Made by a program: the position numbers and the translations under genes. 5,245 nucleotides of DNA from Methylotenera sp. (GTDB taxonomy: Bacteria; Pseudomonadota; Gammaproteobacteria; Burkholderiales; Methylophilaceae), in contig JAIYEJ010000042.1 of the NCBI GenBank assembly GCA_027487055.1, forward strand, positions 1 through 5,245, written 5' to 3'. Positions 5,087 through 5,245 of this stretch are shown here, one piece after another. The number at the start of each line of letters is the position of its first letter. The first letter of the stretch is position 1. Under the pieces are notes generated by a model. That model was not told the DNA's origin, ran no database searches, and saw only the letters and a program-made list of their open reading frames with translations.

Positions 5087-5245
5087 TTACAAAACACGAA
5101 GAATCAGTTCGTTGATTACGCTAAATATCATAAATAACCAAGCTACTGTGGTAACCAACATGCCGAATTTATTATGAATGGTGATTTTGGCATTCACGGT
5201 AATTTTGGAATATAAGGCCATTACAAATACATAGCTCACATTATA
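5087..5245 (-). CDS. C-terminal part of a membrane protein (5' end beyond the window)
   Basis: On the minus strand the frame is open from the window edge to a TAA at 5087-5089 and gives 52 residues. The end is strongly hydrophobic: after KFG, MLVTTVAWLFMIFSVINELI forms a membrane helix, and the protein stops at LRVL. The first visible residues (YNVSYVFVMALYSK) may be the end of another helix. It therefore looks like the last part of an integral membrane protein, family unknown. Codons such as ACC, ATC and GGC are more frequent here than in the AT-rich genes to the left, which suits a resident gene beside an acquired segment. A Met at 5219-5221 would make a 44-residue protein, but the frame continues upstream without a stop. 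It converges with the winged-helix gene. Confidence 0.6.
   Translation of the reverse strand, partial: YNVSYVFVMALYSKITVNAKITIHNKFGMLVTTVAWLFMIFSVINELILRVL

Noticed and set aside
4984..5115. Plus-strand frame of 43 codons starting MKIVFSNKRALDYDW
   Set aside because: It overlaps the end of the right-edge membrane gene antisense and has no coupling or recognised motif; probably chance, possibly a gene remnant.
1..5245. CRISPR array, insertion sequence or rRNA
   Set aside because: No regularly spaced repeats, transposase motifs, terminal inverted repeats or rRNA-like sequence were seen.

Overview
The window is AT-rich (roughly one third G+C by eye). Start codons follow A/T-rich leaders with no clear Shine-Dalgarno sequence, and two TAnnTTTG boxes precede one gene. 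This fits a Bacteroidota genome, but that is inference from style, not a taxonomic match. The gene content (restriction-modification, small unknown genes, a membrane-anchored winged-helix protein) is that of an accessory or defence island. The last 159 bases look like the edge of a different, more ordinary gene.

Left part, 1-2716: a type II restriction-modification (R-M) system. A gene cut by the window edge ends in an ATGA overlap with a C5-cytosine DNA methyltransferase (91-1476, +) that carries an N-terminal helix-turn-helix (HTH). Converging on it from the other strand, and overlapping its last 13 bases, is a putative restriction endonuclease (1464-2441, -). The endonuclease gene overlaps by 10 bases a controller-type HTH gene (2432-2659, -) lying upstream of it. 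The controller start is preceded by back-to-back perfect palindromes and further symmetric sites. The layout suggests that the C protein times the endonuclease, while the methyltransferase may regulate its own promoter through its HTH.

Middle, 2660-2992: a regulatory intergenic region between divergent genes, with palindromes, an 11-bp direct repeat and two TAnnTTTG boxes facing right.

Right part, 2993-4698 (+): an 85-residue protein of unknown function, then a tight cluster. This holds a 226-residue three-helix membrane protein with a coiled-coil tail, a possible 45-residue ORF starting directly after its stop codon and in the same frame, and a 178-residue winged-helix protein with one membrane helix and a coiled coil. 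I recognise none of these. The pair of membrane coiled-coil proteins next to an R-M system is the best candidate here for something undescribed.

End, 4699-5245: about 390 bases with no convincing gene, then the C-terminal 52 residues of a membrane protein on the minus strand that continues past the window.
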